From the NCBI RefSeq assembly GCF_013368755.1, contig NC_049563.1, forward strand, positions 5,580,001-5,644,000: DNA of 64,000 nucleotides, written 5' to 3'. Origin of the DNA: Talaromyces rugulosus (taxonomy: Eukaryota > Ascomycota > Eurotiomycetes > Eurotiales > Trichocomaceae). Below, piece by piece: positions 1 through 10,848 of this stretch; position 1 is the stretch's first letter; every line of letters begins with the position of its first letter. The notes beneath the pieces are model-generated. The model saw only the letters and a list, made by a program, of their open reading frames with translations, was not told the DNA's origin and made no database searches. A program made the position numbers and the translations under genes.

Positions 1-1357
1 TCTCGGCTCTTTGTCGGATCTCGGCAACGTGATTTCGTCATCACGTATATTGGAGGGTCGACTAAGCTGAAGTGAAAGCCCTTTGTCCATTTTATAAATA
101 GACCAAAAAAGCCGTTCTTGAGATGCTCGTAAAGATTGGTTCTCTTCCTTTGTTGAGGTTATCCGATGATAGCCCAATGTCAGACAAAGACTCGATGCCG
201 CCGAAACAAATCTCCACGCGGTTGTGGCTCTGGAGGTTTCGATTGCGTCGTATACCTATTTTTATTTTAGACATTAATGTGAGTCATACATCAAACGAAC
301 CACATACCCCAAGAGTCAAGGCAGCAATAACCTCCATAGATGCCGGTAATAGAAGTGGAAACCGGGCGAGACCTTCATGGAGGTTTTGTCGGCATATGTT
401 ACAGTATTTTCGGGAGTCTTGGAGCCCATATTCGAGAAAATGTTGTGAGAATGCGCAGGCGAGATATCCATTAGCGAGGATGAGGTCTACTTCACTGTAA
501 TCGTCAACTGCAAAGTAGACCATTCGACATATATCGGTAAAAGTTTCTACAGGGAGTATTTCAGTTATTCGCGCAATACCCGAGTATCCTTCGTGGTCTA
601 AGTCATGTCAGACAAAATAATGCGCTTTTGTAATGCACCGCAAACTCACCCTTAGCCCAACGTAACACAGTGACGACCGCTTCCAAAGGGGGCATCGGCG
701 GGTTAGATTGACTTCTCATGAACTTGAAACCCGAGCATGGAGAAGCACCAGGGTCTTCCAGTATTTGCACAAGTTTTCTTAACGACGAGAGCGGTTCGGC
801 TGCATGAGATTCCACGTATTGTGGATTCTTGTCTTCCACGACAGTCTTAATAAAATTGATTATGTGGGCAGAGTGATCCCACAGAAGTGGTTGGCTTTTC
901 GTGAGGGGTCTGGCTGAAGCACTTCGATCAGGATGCCATATGGTATTCGCTTCAGTTCCTTGCACCGGTTGAGACGCGTTTTGCGAGAGAAGAAGGGTAA
1001 TACTATCGATGCCCTTTGCGATCTCGTCGATTTTCTGCTCACTGTACCAGTTTAGCTCCTGTGCAACAACTAGTTAAGAGTCCCAATTTACTATTGTGCA
1101 GATATCAGCACCCTCTGCTTTGGAGCAACTGTCCTGGATGCGACTGCACTGTGAGTACAGCTCAGCGTGGAGGAAACGCAATTTGAACAAGGCGATCCTC
1201 TATCACAGCCAATCTATCCATAAAGTCAATTAGATTACTTCAGAAATAGTAGAACAGCTTTTTCGACGCCCAATGAAACGTGTCCAACCTTTCTGGAGCG
1301 ACACTGGTCGCACTGTTCGAGGGTTAGTTTCTTATTAATCACGTACCAGCATAGCAT
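1..1357 (-). CDS. Zn2Cys6 fungal-specific transcription factor, C-terminus cut by window edge
   Basis: A nuclear DNA-binding regulator of the Gal4 type. Five exons can be read on the minus strand: 1289-1357, 1112-1213, 650-1058, 308-597 and 1-255, all phase-consistent (375 codons seen). The binuclear zinc cluster is split by the first intron: Cys16, 19, 26, 32, 35 and 42 give C-x2-C-x6-C-x5-C-x2-C-x6-C, starting CDQCRSRK. A linker (PKQRELNWYSEQ) and a short helical stretch follow. The last exons carry the fungal-trans middle region, with the ETSRATTAWRFVSAASSLCL segment, a YHR triad and a LFWSIYKMDKGLSLQLSRPS segment that are hallmarks of PF04082. The donor of intron 1 (GTTGGA) is non-consensus, and an in-frame ATG at 1357 was chosen as start. 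The end of the regulatory domain lies outside the window, so its target pathway cannot be judged. Confidence 0.85.
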
Positions 1358-1822
1358 TTCGTGAAGCTTACTGAGCGACGAGAGATTGCTAGACGAGCCC
1401 TTGATTTATCAGCTGTTTCCTCTCCGCGGAATTCCATTCTTGCCTGTTTTTACTATTCTCGCTATGATGTTGGGTAAGATGATATCCTGTCGCAACGGAT
1501 TCGCGCGGATTTCCGAAATACGCGGTATCTGTTTTGATACCAGCTTGTTACTACGACCTTACCACATTAGGCTTGCGGTTGTATTCTAAAGTATCCAGTT
1601 TCTGTAAATCACCCCAATCCATTGGCTAGTGATGGATTATCTAAATACGCCCATTACATATTTTGTATAATCCCAAAAGGGCAATTAGTAATGTTGTTAA
1701 CGGAGACTCGATATGAAATTGGGGTATAAATATCCCGTAGTTGTCTTTTAATTAAAAGAATTATGAGACAAACAGCCAAAATTGAAGTTTCATATCTCCA
1801 AAAAAAAAAAAAAATACACGAC
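1358..1822. other. Divergent intergenic region (465 bp)
   Basis: This lies between the divergently transcribed Zn2Cys6 regulator and the epimerase-like gene, so it probably holds both promoters. It is AT-rich near 1640-1815 and ends in a 14-15 nt A tract just before the epimerase start. No conserved coding sequence was seen. Confidence 0.6.
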
Positions 1823-3309
1823 ATGGCCCCAAATATCCTCATCACCGGTGCCGCCGGCTACATGTATGGAGACCTATTGTTTCAACTTGGTCCCAAACTG
1901 ACATAGTAAAAGTGGAGGTTCTGTTCTCGCCGATCTTCTTTCTTCGAGCAGCAATGCGATTAGGGAAGCAAATTTGATCGCTGTAGTTCGGACAAAAGAG
2001 CAGTCCCAAAGCGTGTCCGAGTTGGGCGTCAATGTGATTCAGCTCGATCTCAGCGATGATCCAGGTGTGAGGGAGGCTGTGCTCGAACACAAGAGTACGT
2101 TTATAAGACCATACATGTCTTAACTTTTAATATGTGTTAGTTGCTAACCATAACCTAGTTGACATTATTATTCATACAGCAAGTTCTATGGTACCCCAAT
2201 TGGCATCTAGCCTTATCCAAGCACTTGGTGAGCGTCGCCGAGTGAGTGGTACTGATGCCTATTTCATCCATGTAAGTCTTTCAAATTCCATGGGTCTTTT
2301 CTTTGTATCATCTAGCTAAAGCTAAGCAGACATCGGTAACATCGCTGTTTTCGAAAGAGGCGGGTTGGCCGTACGGCGAGATTAGAGACAACGATCCGAT
2401 ATTGGGAAAGCAAAAGGCGATAGAACAGCCAAGCCCGGTTACCCTGGTAAGTCTTGTATCTCTATTGCATATTAAGCCATCAAACGGAAATCCTAATTTT
2501 CTGCGCGAGACCGATATTATTGTTGCCGAAGAAGCCAAAAAACAGGACGTGAAGAGCGTGAATGTGGTGGTACCGTACGTCTGTAAGTAAACCGGCAAGA
2601 TTTTCAAATATACGCTCCAGGTTTGTCATTAATCGATTGGGGATTCTATTGACTAGATGGGCGAGGAACTGGCCAATGGAGGAAGCTATCTGTGAACATA
2701 CCAGGATTCGTCAGGACCAGCATTACGCACAAAACCGTCTACAAGTTTGACGTGGAAGGAGTAAGTTTTTTTTTTTTTTTTTTTTGTTCCATGTCCATCA
2801 ATGATATAGGGGTTTGAACCGTTTAGTGACTATGTCCTAATTTTGTAAAGAAACCACCTGCCGCACACATTTCGGACTTGGTGGCACTCTACAATCTACT
2901 TCTGGAAAAGTGCCTGCTGAAGGAACCTATTCCCACCGGGGAACATGGCTATTACTTTGCAATGGCGCATAGAGCACCTTGGTGGGAAGTCATGAATCGT
3001 CTTGCCAAAGCGTTATATGCACGCGGGCTTGTTTCGGGGCCAGAAGTATATACATGGCCCAGTGATGCGATGGCAGCGGAGTATCTGCAGCTTCCAGAGT
3101 TATATATCCGAGCCATGGGGACGTCCACGTGAGTATTAGCCCCGGAAAGCATTCATATGTCAAAATCAGTGTCTAACTAAACTACCAGTGGTGATCTTGT
3201 TCCCGTCAATGCGTACAAGCTTGGATGGAAACCCAAGTGGACTTTGGAGATGTTCTTGGATAGCATGGACGATGAGATTCAGGCTGTGTTAGACTTGGAC
3301 AAGGGCTAG
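1823..3309 (+). CDS. NAD-dependent epimerase/dehydratase-like protein (extended SDR)
   Basis: A predicted cytosolic NAD(P)-binding Rossmann-fold enzyme of the atypical extended-SDR/epimerase type. Exons: 1823-1863, 1913-2094, 2159-2271, 2330-2582, 2657-2760, 2851-3128 and 3189-3309, summing to 364 codons. Splicing of intron 1 restores the N-terminal dinucleotide motif TGAAGYIGGS (GxxGxxG). Later landmarks are an acidic turn after the third strand (VIQLDLSDD), a TASS segment, SLFSKEAGWPYGE, VYGRGTGQW and a C-terminal LGWKPKWTLEMF. A further 63-nt intron (2447-2509) is possible in the fourth exon; because it is divisible by three, the frame stays open either way. No classical YxxxK pair is obvious, so the substrate is unknown. 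The fifth intron contains a long T tract. No neighbour suggests a pathway. Confidence 0.85.
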
Positions 3310-5037
3310 ACCAATATCTTTGATGTGTTCGCGCCGCAAAAATAAACAGTTTCAGGGGCCGCTGACAGGTTAAGCAATGGGTTGGGGCATTATTTATAGT
3401 TCCACGAATGAACAGAATGTCTATTGCTCAATGTAGAGAGCACTTGAATGTTTTTTGGAATTGGCCACAGCGACATATTGTTGCCAGAATCCAGATGTCG
3501 GTTCTGGGCCCCTTTTAATCCTCTGAAAGCTCCCTCATATAATCTATGTTAGAACTCGGAATATTACTATCTTGATATAGTCTTGATTTATAAACTTGGT
3601 ATTATTGGAGGATTCTCGCATTTATTTGTTTTTGTTTTTTCCCGATGACTGTGGGGCGAAGAAATTTAACTGGACCACTGCAGAGGATCCTTTACTAGGT
3701 GTGGTAATGGGTTTCTGTGTAGCTGGTATCAAGTAGCCGAGGCCATTAAGTTACAAGAGGGTTATAGAAACTCGCCTCGTTGTTTTTCGATTGGCCGTGA
3801 TCAACTAGAAACAAGCAGCGTCGGTTGCTAAAAGCAAATTTTCCGTTATACGAGGCCCAGCGGAATTCCGGGACAACAAAGTTGCATGCCGCTACTCCGC
3901 TATTGTTGTGACTACAGGGAAAAGAGGTATGCCAGGTATTTGGCTCAAAGTGAAGACGGAGCGTTTCCATGGACTTTTGACACGGCAATTCCGCCGTCCT
4001 AGGGAAATAATAATGGAGCTCCAGGAAAGGGAAGTTACCAACAGACTTTAGTCCAAGCCCCGGAGCCTCGTGTGGCTGTGGCATAAGTCATAGACATGAC
4101 CCATAAACTCGCCGCGCCATTTTTGAGTTCAATAAGCCTGAAATTGGAATTTGGCGCCCCACAAGAGACCATCTCGCGAGTTCCGAGCGATCTCCGGTTG
4201 CGGCACAGTCACAATCCATTGTCATTCTTCCCGAGGTGTGGCTAACATGGGGCGGAATCTTGCTTGTGTGGCGTGGTTTTACACTTAGCGTCCAGCCCAA
4301 GCACTAGCCGCATATTCCGCCACTCTGGCTCATCTGGGGGAGATCTGAAATCTCGATCGAGAAGCCGGTTCATTCCATTGCCCTTTGTGACCCGGGCAAG
4401 CAAGCGCTCGGTCTCCCTCGAACATTGTTAACCGTTCATAGCTCGGGCTGTCCCGGCATGGGCAGTTACTGGATCCCGCGGCCACAAAAGCAAGCTGTCG
4501 TCTAAGCTGCCTCTGCCTCGTGTTTGACTTGACAAGATCTGGTTTTGAAGTACTAGCACTCATTGCACAGTTGTATACTCGTTACCGTACAACGTATACG
4601 AGACTTGCAACGCACTGACCGGTCCATACTAAAAGGAGAAAGCTAGCAAGCTAGCGGTGTTCATGATTTGTGACTGGTAAGCGAAGAGTCAACACAGAGA
4701 TTGAAACAACTGGCGCCCCACAGGGCCAGCTATAGGTCATAGCTTGTCGCTACGTAGCAGCACTAGTATCAAGTTTGTCCGGCGCGCGATGATGTAAAGT
4801 CCCCCGGAGCTGAGCGGTGACTGGCCGATCAAGTGTGGAGAACAGAGACTATTGTTTGTTTGCAGATCGCCGAGATCGAAGAGAGCCAACCAAAGCTCTA
4901 GCGCAGAGAGGAGCAGTCTGCCGCACGGTGGTACCTTGGTAAGGCGCGCTGCACTGTTGGGTTCCGGAAATTCGACGAGGCTGGAATCGAAATTACAGGT
5001 CCACTTCGCCTGCTTCCTGGCAAACTGCTGGTCTCGT

Positions 5038-5061
5038 AGTCAGTCAGTCAGTCAGTCAGTC
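5038..5061. repeat. Tetranucleotide microsatellite (AGTC)6
   Basis: Six uninterrupted copies of AGTC, 24 bp in all, about 530 bp upstream of the CFEM-protein start. It is a simple-sequence repeat likely to vary in length between strains. Confidence 0.95.
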
Positions 5062-5504
5062 ACTCGAGTTGTAGAAGCAGGGTGCCACGTTTCATTCTGC
5101 AGCCCCAGAGGACCATACACATGGATATGGACGCAGCTACAGCTGCAATGAGGTGGCAAAGGCCGCGAGACATCATGCCACTGCTGCGGCAGAAACACGG
5201 CGTGTTGGGATCGGGCAGGCCGCGTGAAGATCCTCATCGATAATCGCGACTAGATCTGGGAACAGACCCTCGTAGCGGGGCCAGCTAACACAGGGAAAAG
5301 GACTGATCCATATTGGCTGCAGCTGGTCGCGATGACGACGAGGAGCGCAAGAGTCATTGGAGGCTTTCGAGCAGAGATCGGACGGAGGCTGGAGGAGAAA
5401 TGAGGGGATGGGATGAAGGAGGAGAAGGAGAGGGCTTGCTTCCTTCTCCACCGCGCCAGCCGCACCTTCTTTGTCGCTGCATCATTTAACTACTGACGTC
5501 CGCC

Positions 5505-5585
5505 TCCCTCATTCTTCTCTTGCTCCTCTCACCCACGCTTCTTCAGTCATATCCCAACAACCCAAATCGCTCCTCTTGCTCACTT
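5505..5585 (+). promoter_or_regulatory. Pyrimidine-rich promoter/leader tract
   Basis: A CT-rich stretch lies directly upstream of the CFEM-protein ATG at 5593. Such tracts are common around transcription starts of strongly expressed fungal genes. The start codon has a favourable A at -3. The assignment rests on composition and position only. Confidence 0.4.
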
Positions 5586-5592
5586 ACTCAAG

Positions 5593-6723
5593 ATGAAGAT
5601 CACCGCTGTCTCCGCCGCGCTCTTCGCGGTCACTGTCACTGCCGACCTGAGCATTTCCGAGTGCGCGGTAGGCCTCCCCCTGTCCTCCCTGTCATTCTGC
5701 CTGCTGGATCTGCGCTGACCTGACTGACCCCTGACAGCAAACATGCTACAAGAGCATGCTTGGCAAAGCCAAGTCTCTGGGATGCGGCGCCAACGACCTG
5801 TCTTGCCTCTGTGGCAGCAAGGACTTCAACTTCGGCATTCATGACTGTACCGTCGAGGCTTGCCCCGAACAAAACGTCCAGCAAGTGGAAGCCTACGCTC
5901 AGTCGATGTGCTCTTCGGCCAGTGAGTATTGTTCAATCGCGCGCGACCCAGTCTGATCACTAACCGCACCTTTTGTTGTAGCTGGCGGTAGTGGCGGCAA
6001 CTCTGCTACTGGTACTGGTGGTGCTGGCGGTGCAACTGGCACCGGTACTGCCACTGGAACTGGAGGCTCTGGACCTGGCGGCGCTTCTGGAACCCACACT
6101 GGTTCTGCCACAGTAAGTCTTCAGTTGTGATAACGAATACTTTGTTATGCGAACAGTTCTGACACTAGCCATAGGGACCCGGTGAGACTGGTACAGGTAC
6201 TGCCACTGGTGGTGCTACATCAACACCATACACCACCGAGCCTGTTCTGACAACCGTCACCTCCGGAACGGACAAGGTGACCAGCACTGTGGGAAGCACT
6301 ACCCTCTACACCCCCGTCGGTGGCGCAGGTGCCGGCTCCTCTGGCTCGGGAACCTCAACTCCATACACAACAGAGCCCCTCTTGTCAACTGTTACCTCTG
6401 GAACTGGGGCCAAGACCGAGACTGTCGGCAGCACCACTCTCTACACTTCTGTCGGCGGCGCTGGAGGTGCATCTGGCTCTAACACCAACGGTGCCGGTAC
6501 TGCCACTGCTACCGGAACTGCTACCGGCACTGGCGGTGCTGGTGGTGCTGGCGGCGCTGGATCCTCTGCAACTGGTACTGGCTCTGGCTCTGGCTCTGGC
6601 GGCTCTGCTACCACGTCAGGTTCTGAAGCAGGTGCCACTAGCACAGGTGCTGCCAACCCAATGGCTACCTTTGGCAGTGGAGCCGCTGGTGCTATCGGCC
6701 TTGCCGCTCTGTTCGTTTTGTAA
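5593..6723 (+). CDS. CFEM-domain GPI-anchored cell-surface protein
   Basis: Four exons (5593-5667, 5738-5921, 5982-6112, 6175-6723) give 312 residues. Residues 1-18 form a signal peptide (MKITAVSAALFAVTVTA). The next ~65 residues form a CFEM domain with exactly eight cysteines and the Asp of the NDLSCLC segment, the position that in haem-binding CFEM proteins contacts iron. The remainder is a Gly/Thr/Ser/Ala-rich stalk, likely O-glycosylated, holding an imperfect duplication of a module starting TPYTTEP and ending GSTTLYT. The C-terminus is a small-residue and hydrophobic tail (GAAGAIGLAALFVL) typical of GPI attachment. Expected location is the plasma membrane or cell wall. CFEM proteins serve in haem/iron capture, wall integrity or host interaction; which applies here is not shown. 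Confidence 0.93.
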
Positions 6724-7500
6724 ACGCAGTCCTGATGCTGCTGTTGCGATGCGATGGAGTGCGATGAAGATCAATTGATCTTTTTATATATATACCTTAC
6801 TTTGACGCCAACAGCTAATGCTATAACGTCCCCTTTTTACCTAGTACGATTAATGTTTAAATATACCACTCACAAAATTTGCAGCGATATTCTTTTTGGA
6901 ATATCGCAAGGTAAATCACATGTGGCTCATGAACAGTGTCTGGTACAGTCATTGGATTACTCTGTACATAATATCTAAACAGATAATCAACACACTGCGA
7001 GTGTCATTATATCAGTAATTTATGAACTTTTTCTAGCATTCTCAGGGACATTAACTGATAAATAAATTGATGTGCAAGCAATGAACTTTATAGACTGAGG
7101 TAACATGTATTTAACATTCCAATATTCGAGATTACCAACTCCAAGCTTGGAAGAACAACGCAGCAGCGATACATACATGAGATAAAAGAAGACAGTAACT
7201 AGTCACCTATTAAATACATATACATGCCTGACACAAAATACCAATAAAAAAATAAGTTTAAATAGGCTTTAAAAAAAGAACAATCAAATACAACCTATCA
7301 GATGGTGACTCCGTTCCCAAATCGCCGACTGATGCTAATAGTATAGGGCAGTCCATTAATACAACCAAAAGAAAAAAGGAAATTATATGCTGCTCTTAAA
7401 CACCACCCAAAAGAATAAATAACAGTGACAAGGCCTCACGGGTAGCCAGAAGAGTAAAACGGAACCAGATATAGTTAGTTACGTTGTAATTTTTGGGCCA
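6724..7500. other. Convergent intergenic region (777 bp)
   Basis: The AT-rich 3' flanks of the convergent CFEM and Flc-like genes. Only short open frames without similarity are present. Confidence 0.6.
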
Positions 7501-9629
7501 TTACGTCAAGGATTCCGGACGTCTCTCGAAAGGATGTTTATCCTCCCCTCTAGCCGTAGCACCAAGAGCATCCAGCTCCTTGTTAACATCAAGCTGGGTT
7601 TGAGATCGGATGAATGAGCCACGATCATCGCGCACGGGCTCGTAGCGGAGATCTGGGTTCTTGGAGAAAATAGCATAGGCGGCAGAGACAAGCACCATGA
7701 TCAAGAGAACCAGGGCGAAGATGGCGTTGTACAACACAAGGACGACACCCATGACGGAGTTGACGATGGCCTTAAAAAAAAGTGTTAGTGTTATGGGTAA
7801 ATGTTGGGGAAGGATATGACAAACCGGTTGGTCAAACACGCTAGTGAACATAAGCAAGAACACGGCATTGACAAAGTAAATGGCGAAAATGGCGATGTTA
7901 AAAGTGTTTGTCTTTTTGTCCATCCACGGTCTGAAGATACAGGCAAGAATAAGCGCCGTCGTCTCGATGATCAAAAGGCCGATGGCCTGCGTAATGTCGG
8001 AGCCCTGGGCGAGCCCAATGAAAGCACCCTTGACGAAAATGTATATCAAGGTGGGGAAGACCCAGTAGTACGCGGTTGCACGGTAAGAAACATACAAGAA
8101 CCCCCAGGTATGCAAGAACTTGGGGTTCGAGTACAGGATATAAGCGGGATTTCGGTGCATCGTGAGGGATCGTTTCGCAAGGCGGACTACCCTAAACGCA
8201 GCCCAGAAAAGAATAACGGTCATTGAGACGATCATGACGATGGCCAGGATGATTTCTGCAACCGAGTCACGTCGTGTCAATTCCCACAAACACAGAACGG
8301 CCATCTGAGGGTAACCGATGAGAATCTGCAATGCGTAAATTAGTCAGTGACATTCCATCAAGATAGTTTCAAGGGAGAAGTGTCGTACAAGACGGAACAA
8401 GATACCGCGCATAACACTGGTCCATCCGTTCCGGAAATCGGCGAATGTTTCATGTCGCATCCATCCTAGCCGGACAGCAAGCCTGGTGTACAGCCTGAAA
8501 AGCACTATGAGGAGAACGACAAGCATGAAGAAGACGGCGAGAAAGATCAGCCCGGTCATGAAAATGTTGGTAGGTTCAATCTTGGCCCTGAATCCGACAC
8601 GTAGAATGCCCTTGAAGATGACGTTTCCTGGGAATGTTTCGGTGGAGGATCTCGCGGTCAATGTATGCAAAGCCCTCTTGGTAAAATTTTCAGCGATTTC
8701 AGCAAGTTCCAGGGATCGCTTCTGGACGCTGACAGATGTGACGGATAGTGACTGGAGAATAAGAGAGGGAGTGCCTCCAGTAGACTGCTGGTACCAGGTG
8801 CTGAGGGTTTGTAAAAACCCTACACGGATGATACCCATACTCCATTGGAAATTTTGCGTCCAAGCTTCGACGATTGGCGGCATAGCGACCGCGGTCATTC
8901 CGTACATAGCCTGGGCCTGAAAGAAGCCAAAGAGCGACAGTGCATTGGCGGCCACGTGGGCTGCGGTATTCGAAAATCCAAGTCCCGATGCAATGGCAGA
9001 GGCAGTCAAGGCCACTCCTGCAACCACGGCCAGTGTCCAGCCAACCGCTTTCTGGTAAACGGTTTTGCCATTAGAAAGCTCGGCTTCGACACATGCCACC
9101 CTTCGTCCAACAGTGGTAGAGTTGATGTAAATGCGAACTTTGCCATCCAGGTCGGGCACGGTGAAAGCGACAGCTGTAAATGACAGGATTTGTTAGTATT
9201 CATTTTGGAGGGCACATCTTTTTTCAGAGGAGGGGGGAGCATACAGGGAACATTTTTGAGGATGTCCTTGGGAACAGAACTTGTAGCTTGTAATTCGAGA
9301 GGTGCACCTGCGGTTTCAATCGGGCAGAAGTTGGATGACAAAGAGGTATCTCCGGCACAAGGATCGACATTGATAGGATCAAGGTAGTAGCCGTATGCAA
9401 TTACCTGGAGGGACATGGAGACGTTGCCTGTTACGGAAGCGTTTGCGTTGATATTGTACATGATAGACGAGTTTCCCGGGAAATAAGTCACGTCAAAGAG
9501 ACTGGCGGTGATGAGAGAGTCGTCCATGCATGGTTCCAACGAGGTGGAGCGCAGGTAGTCATCGGCGACCACATGTCGCAGGAATGAGAGAACTGCTAAG
9601 AGCAGCGGTATATGGAAAGGCGATCGCAT
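7501..9629 (-). CDS. Flavin-carrier (Flc)/TRP-like multispanning membrane protein
   Basis: Four exons (9245-9629, 8389-9173, 7825-8325, 7501-7770) give 646 residues. A signal peptide (MRSPFHIPLLLAVLSFLRHV) is followed by a lumenal ML-like domain of about 180 residues with paired cysteines (LEPCMDDS, DPCAGD, NFCPIE) and several N-glycosylation sites. A block of about nine membrane segments follows (for example AGVALTASAIASGLGF, VILFWAAFRVV, ALVLLIMVLVSAAYAIF), then a short acidic/basic cytosolic tail. This architecture is that of the fungal Flc/TRP-like family (PF14558 plus PF06011), which act in ER or plasma membrane flavin uptake, calcium homeostasis and cell-wall integrity. The last intron (7771-7824, 54 nt) is divisible by three and free of stops. 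Divergent to the histidine phosphatase gene. Confidence 0.9.
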
Positions 9630-10848
9630 TGTGACGAGTTGAGTATTGGTTGGATTCGGTATAAAAAAATGCTGCTGAATCGGTTCAAGATGCACGCCAT
9701 CCACCAGGTCAGGGCCGTTTGATCTCCCTCCCCGCGGCGAGGCACAGACAAGCGACGGCGATACCAGAGGCACGAGTAACTATCGCAGGGCGGATAGAGA
9801 AACCAGAGCGTAGATGAGGCGAAAGACGATGCGGACAGTTGCTTCCTGGCGGTTAGAGGGGACGAATCTCGGAAAGGCCAGCCGTTTCCGTGTGAAGCCG
9901 CAGAGCGGATGATAGTTCCAGGCAATATAAAAGGTCTTGTGTGTCGAGGGGGATCAGTCACGCGGCGACAGCCAGGTCTCTAACGGAGTGTCTAGTAAGG
10001 AGGAAGAGGGAAGACGAAGAGATGCAGCGATGGGGCTAGTAGTCTCACGATGAGCCAGTGCGTTGCAGGTTCTCGGGGCAAACGGCCGCGCGCAGCAGCA
10101 GCGATGATGCGACGCTGAGCCCGGCGTGGCTCGGCGGCCAATCACGGGGCACGTGACCCCACCATGTCTCAGTGCGGCGCTTGGGATGTGCGCTATGCCG
10201 GATGGGGCTAGTGCCTTCTCTCCTGTCTGGTGACTTGTATCGCTTTGTAGGCAGGCCGATACTAGTAGAGAAGACATGAAATGACCGGTACGTAGACGGG
10301 CTGGCGAGCATGCTTCTGAGGCTATGGTGATGTAGCAGCAGCTGTTATGCGTGTTTACCTGCGTATTCGCCCAAATACTCGTTACTCGTTAGTTACTCGT
10401 TACTATAAATATACGAACTAAATTGCCACGTTATTACCCCTCGCCCAATCTGTGCTGCCAAAAAGCACTCGTGGCAAGCACCCCTGGGAAAGCCTCGAGC
10501 GCGGTTTCGAGCCCGGCTGCCGTCGCTTCTTTTTGCGCCCCGCGTTACATCAAAGCCACCCCCCCGGTGGGGCCGCCATGGAAGCCGGAGGGAAACAAGC
10601 ATGTCAGACTTCAACCCAAATCCATTTGGTATCCTGCACCACACGCAACCACCCTGTCTCAGCTCGTTCTCAGTCTCGCAGCGGCTGGCAGATGTCAACA
10701 GCGCGCCATGACCGTCGTCGAAAGCTGAAGACCGTTTCAGGGCGACTGCAGGCGGCAGCTCCCCCCTCGCGGGGTTGATAAAGCTTTCATCTAAAAGAGA
10801 CGAGTCGAGAAGTCCCTCAGCTTTCTCTTGTTGCCATCGTCGTTCACC
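9630..10848. other. Divergent promoter region between Flc-like and phosphatase genes
   Basis: About 1.2 kb shared by two divergent genes. It includes the ACTCGTT repeat cluster at 10377-10401 and GC-rich segments around 10480-10780. No coding evidence was found. Confidence 0.6.
10377..10401. repeat. Three ACTCGTT heptamers
   Basis: ACTCGTT occurs at 10377-10383, 10384-10390 and 10395-10401, the last separated by AGTT. It lies about 450 bp upstream of the phosphatase start, next to a TATAAATA-like stretch. Function unknown. Confidence 0.7.

Larger units (their letters stand above)
3310..5592. other. Long gene-free region upstream of the CFEM gene
   Basis: About 2.3 kb without a convincing gene. 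The open frames on the minus strand at 3746-4563 have no recognisable domains, introns or codon bias. The interval contains the (AGTC)6 repeat at 5038-5061 and a pyrimidine-rich tract just before the CFEM start. It is probably the extended promoter of that gene. Confidence 0.55.

Noticed and set aside
3746..4563. Three successive minus-strand open frames of 70-112 residues
   Set aside because: No domain, splice signals or typical codon pattern; they lie in the promoter region of the CFEM gene.
5038..5061. Short direct repeats as a CRISPR-like array
   Set aside because: Uninterrupted 4-bp units without spacers in a eukaryotic genome; a plain microsatellite.
6320..6778. 152-residue open frame inside the CFEM gene
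   Set aside because: It is a frame shadow of the Gly/Thr-rich repeats, giving a Leu/Ala/Pro-rich artefact.
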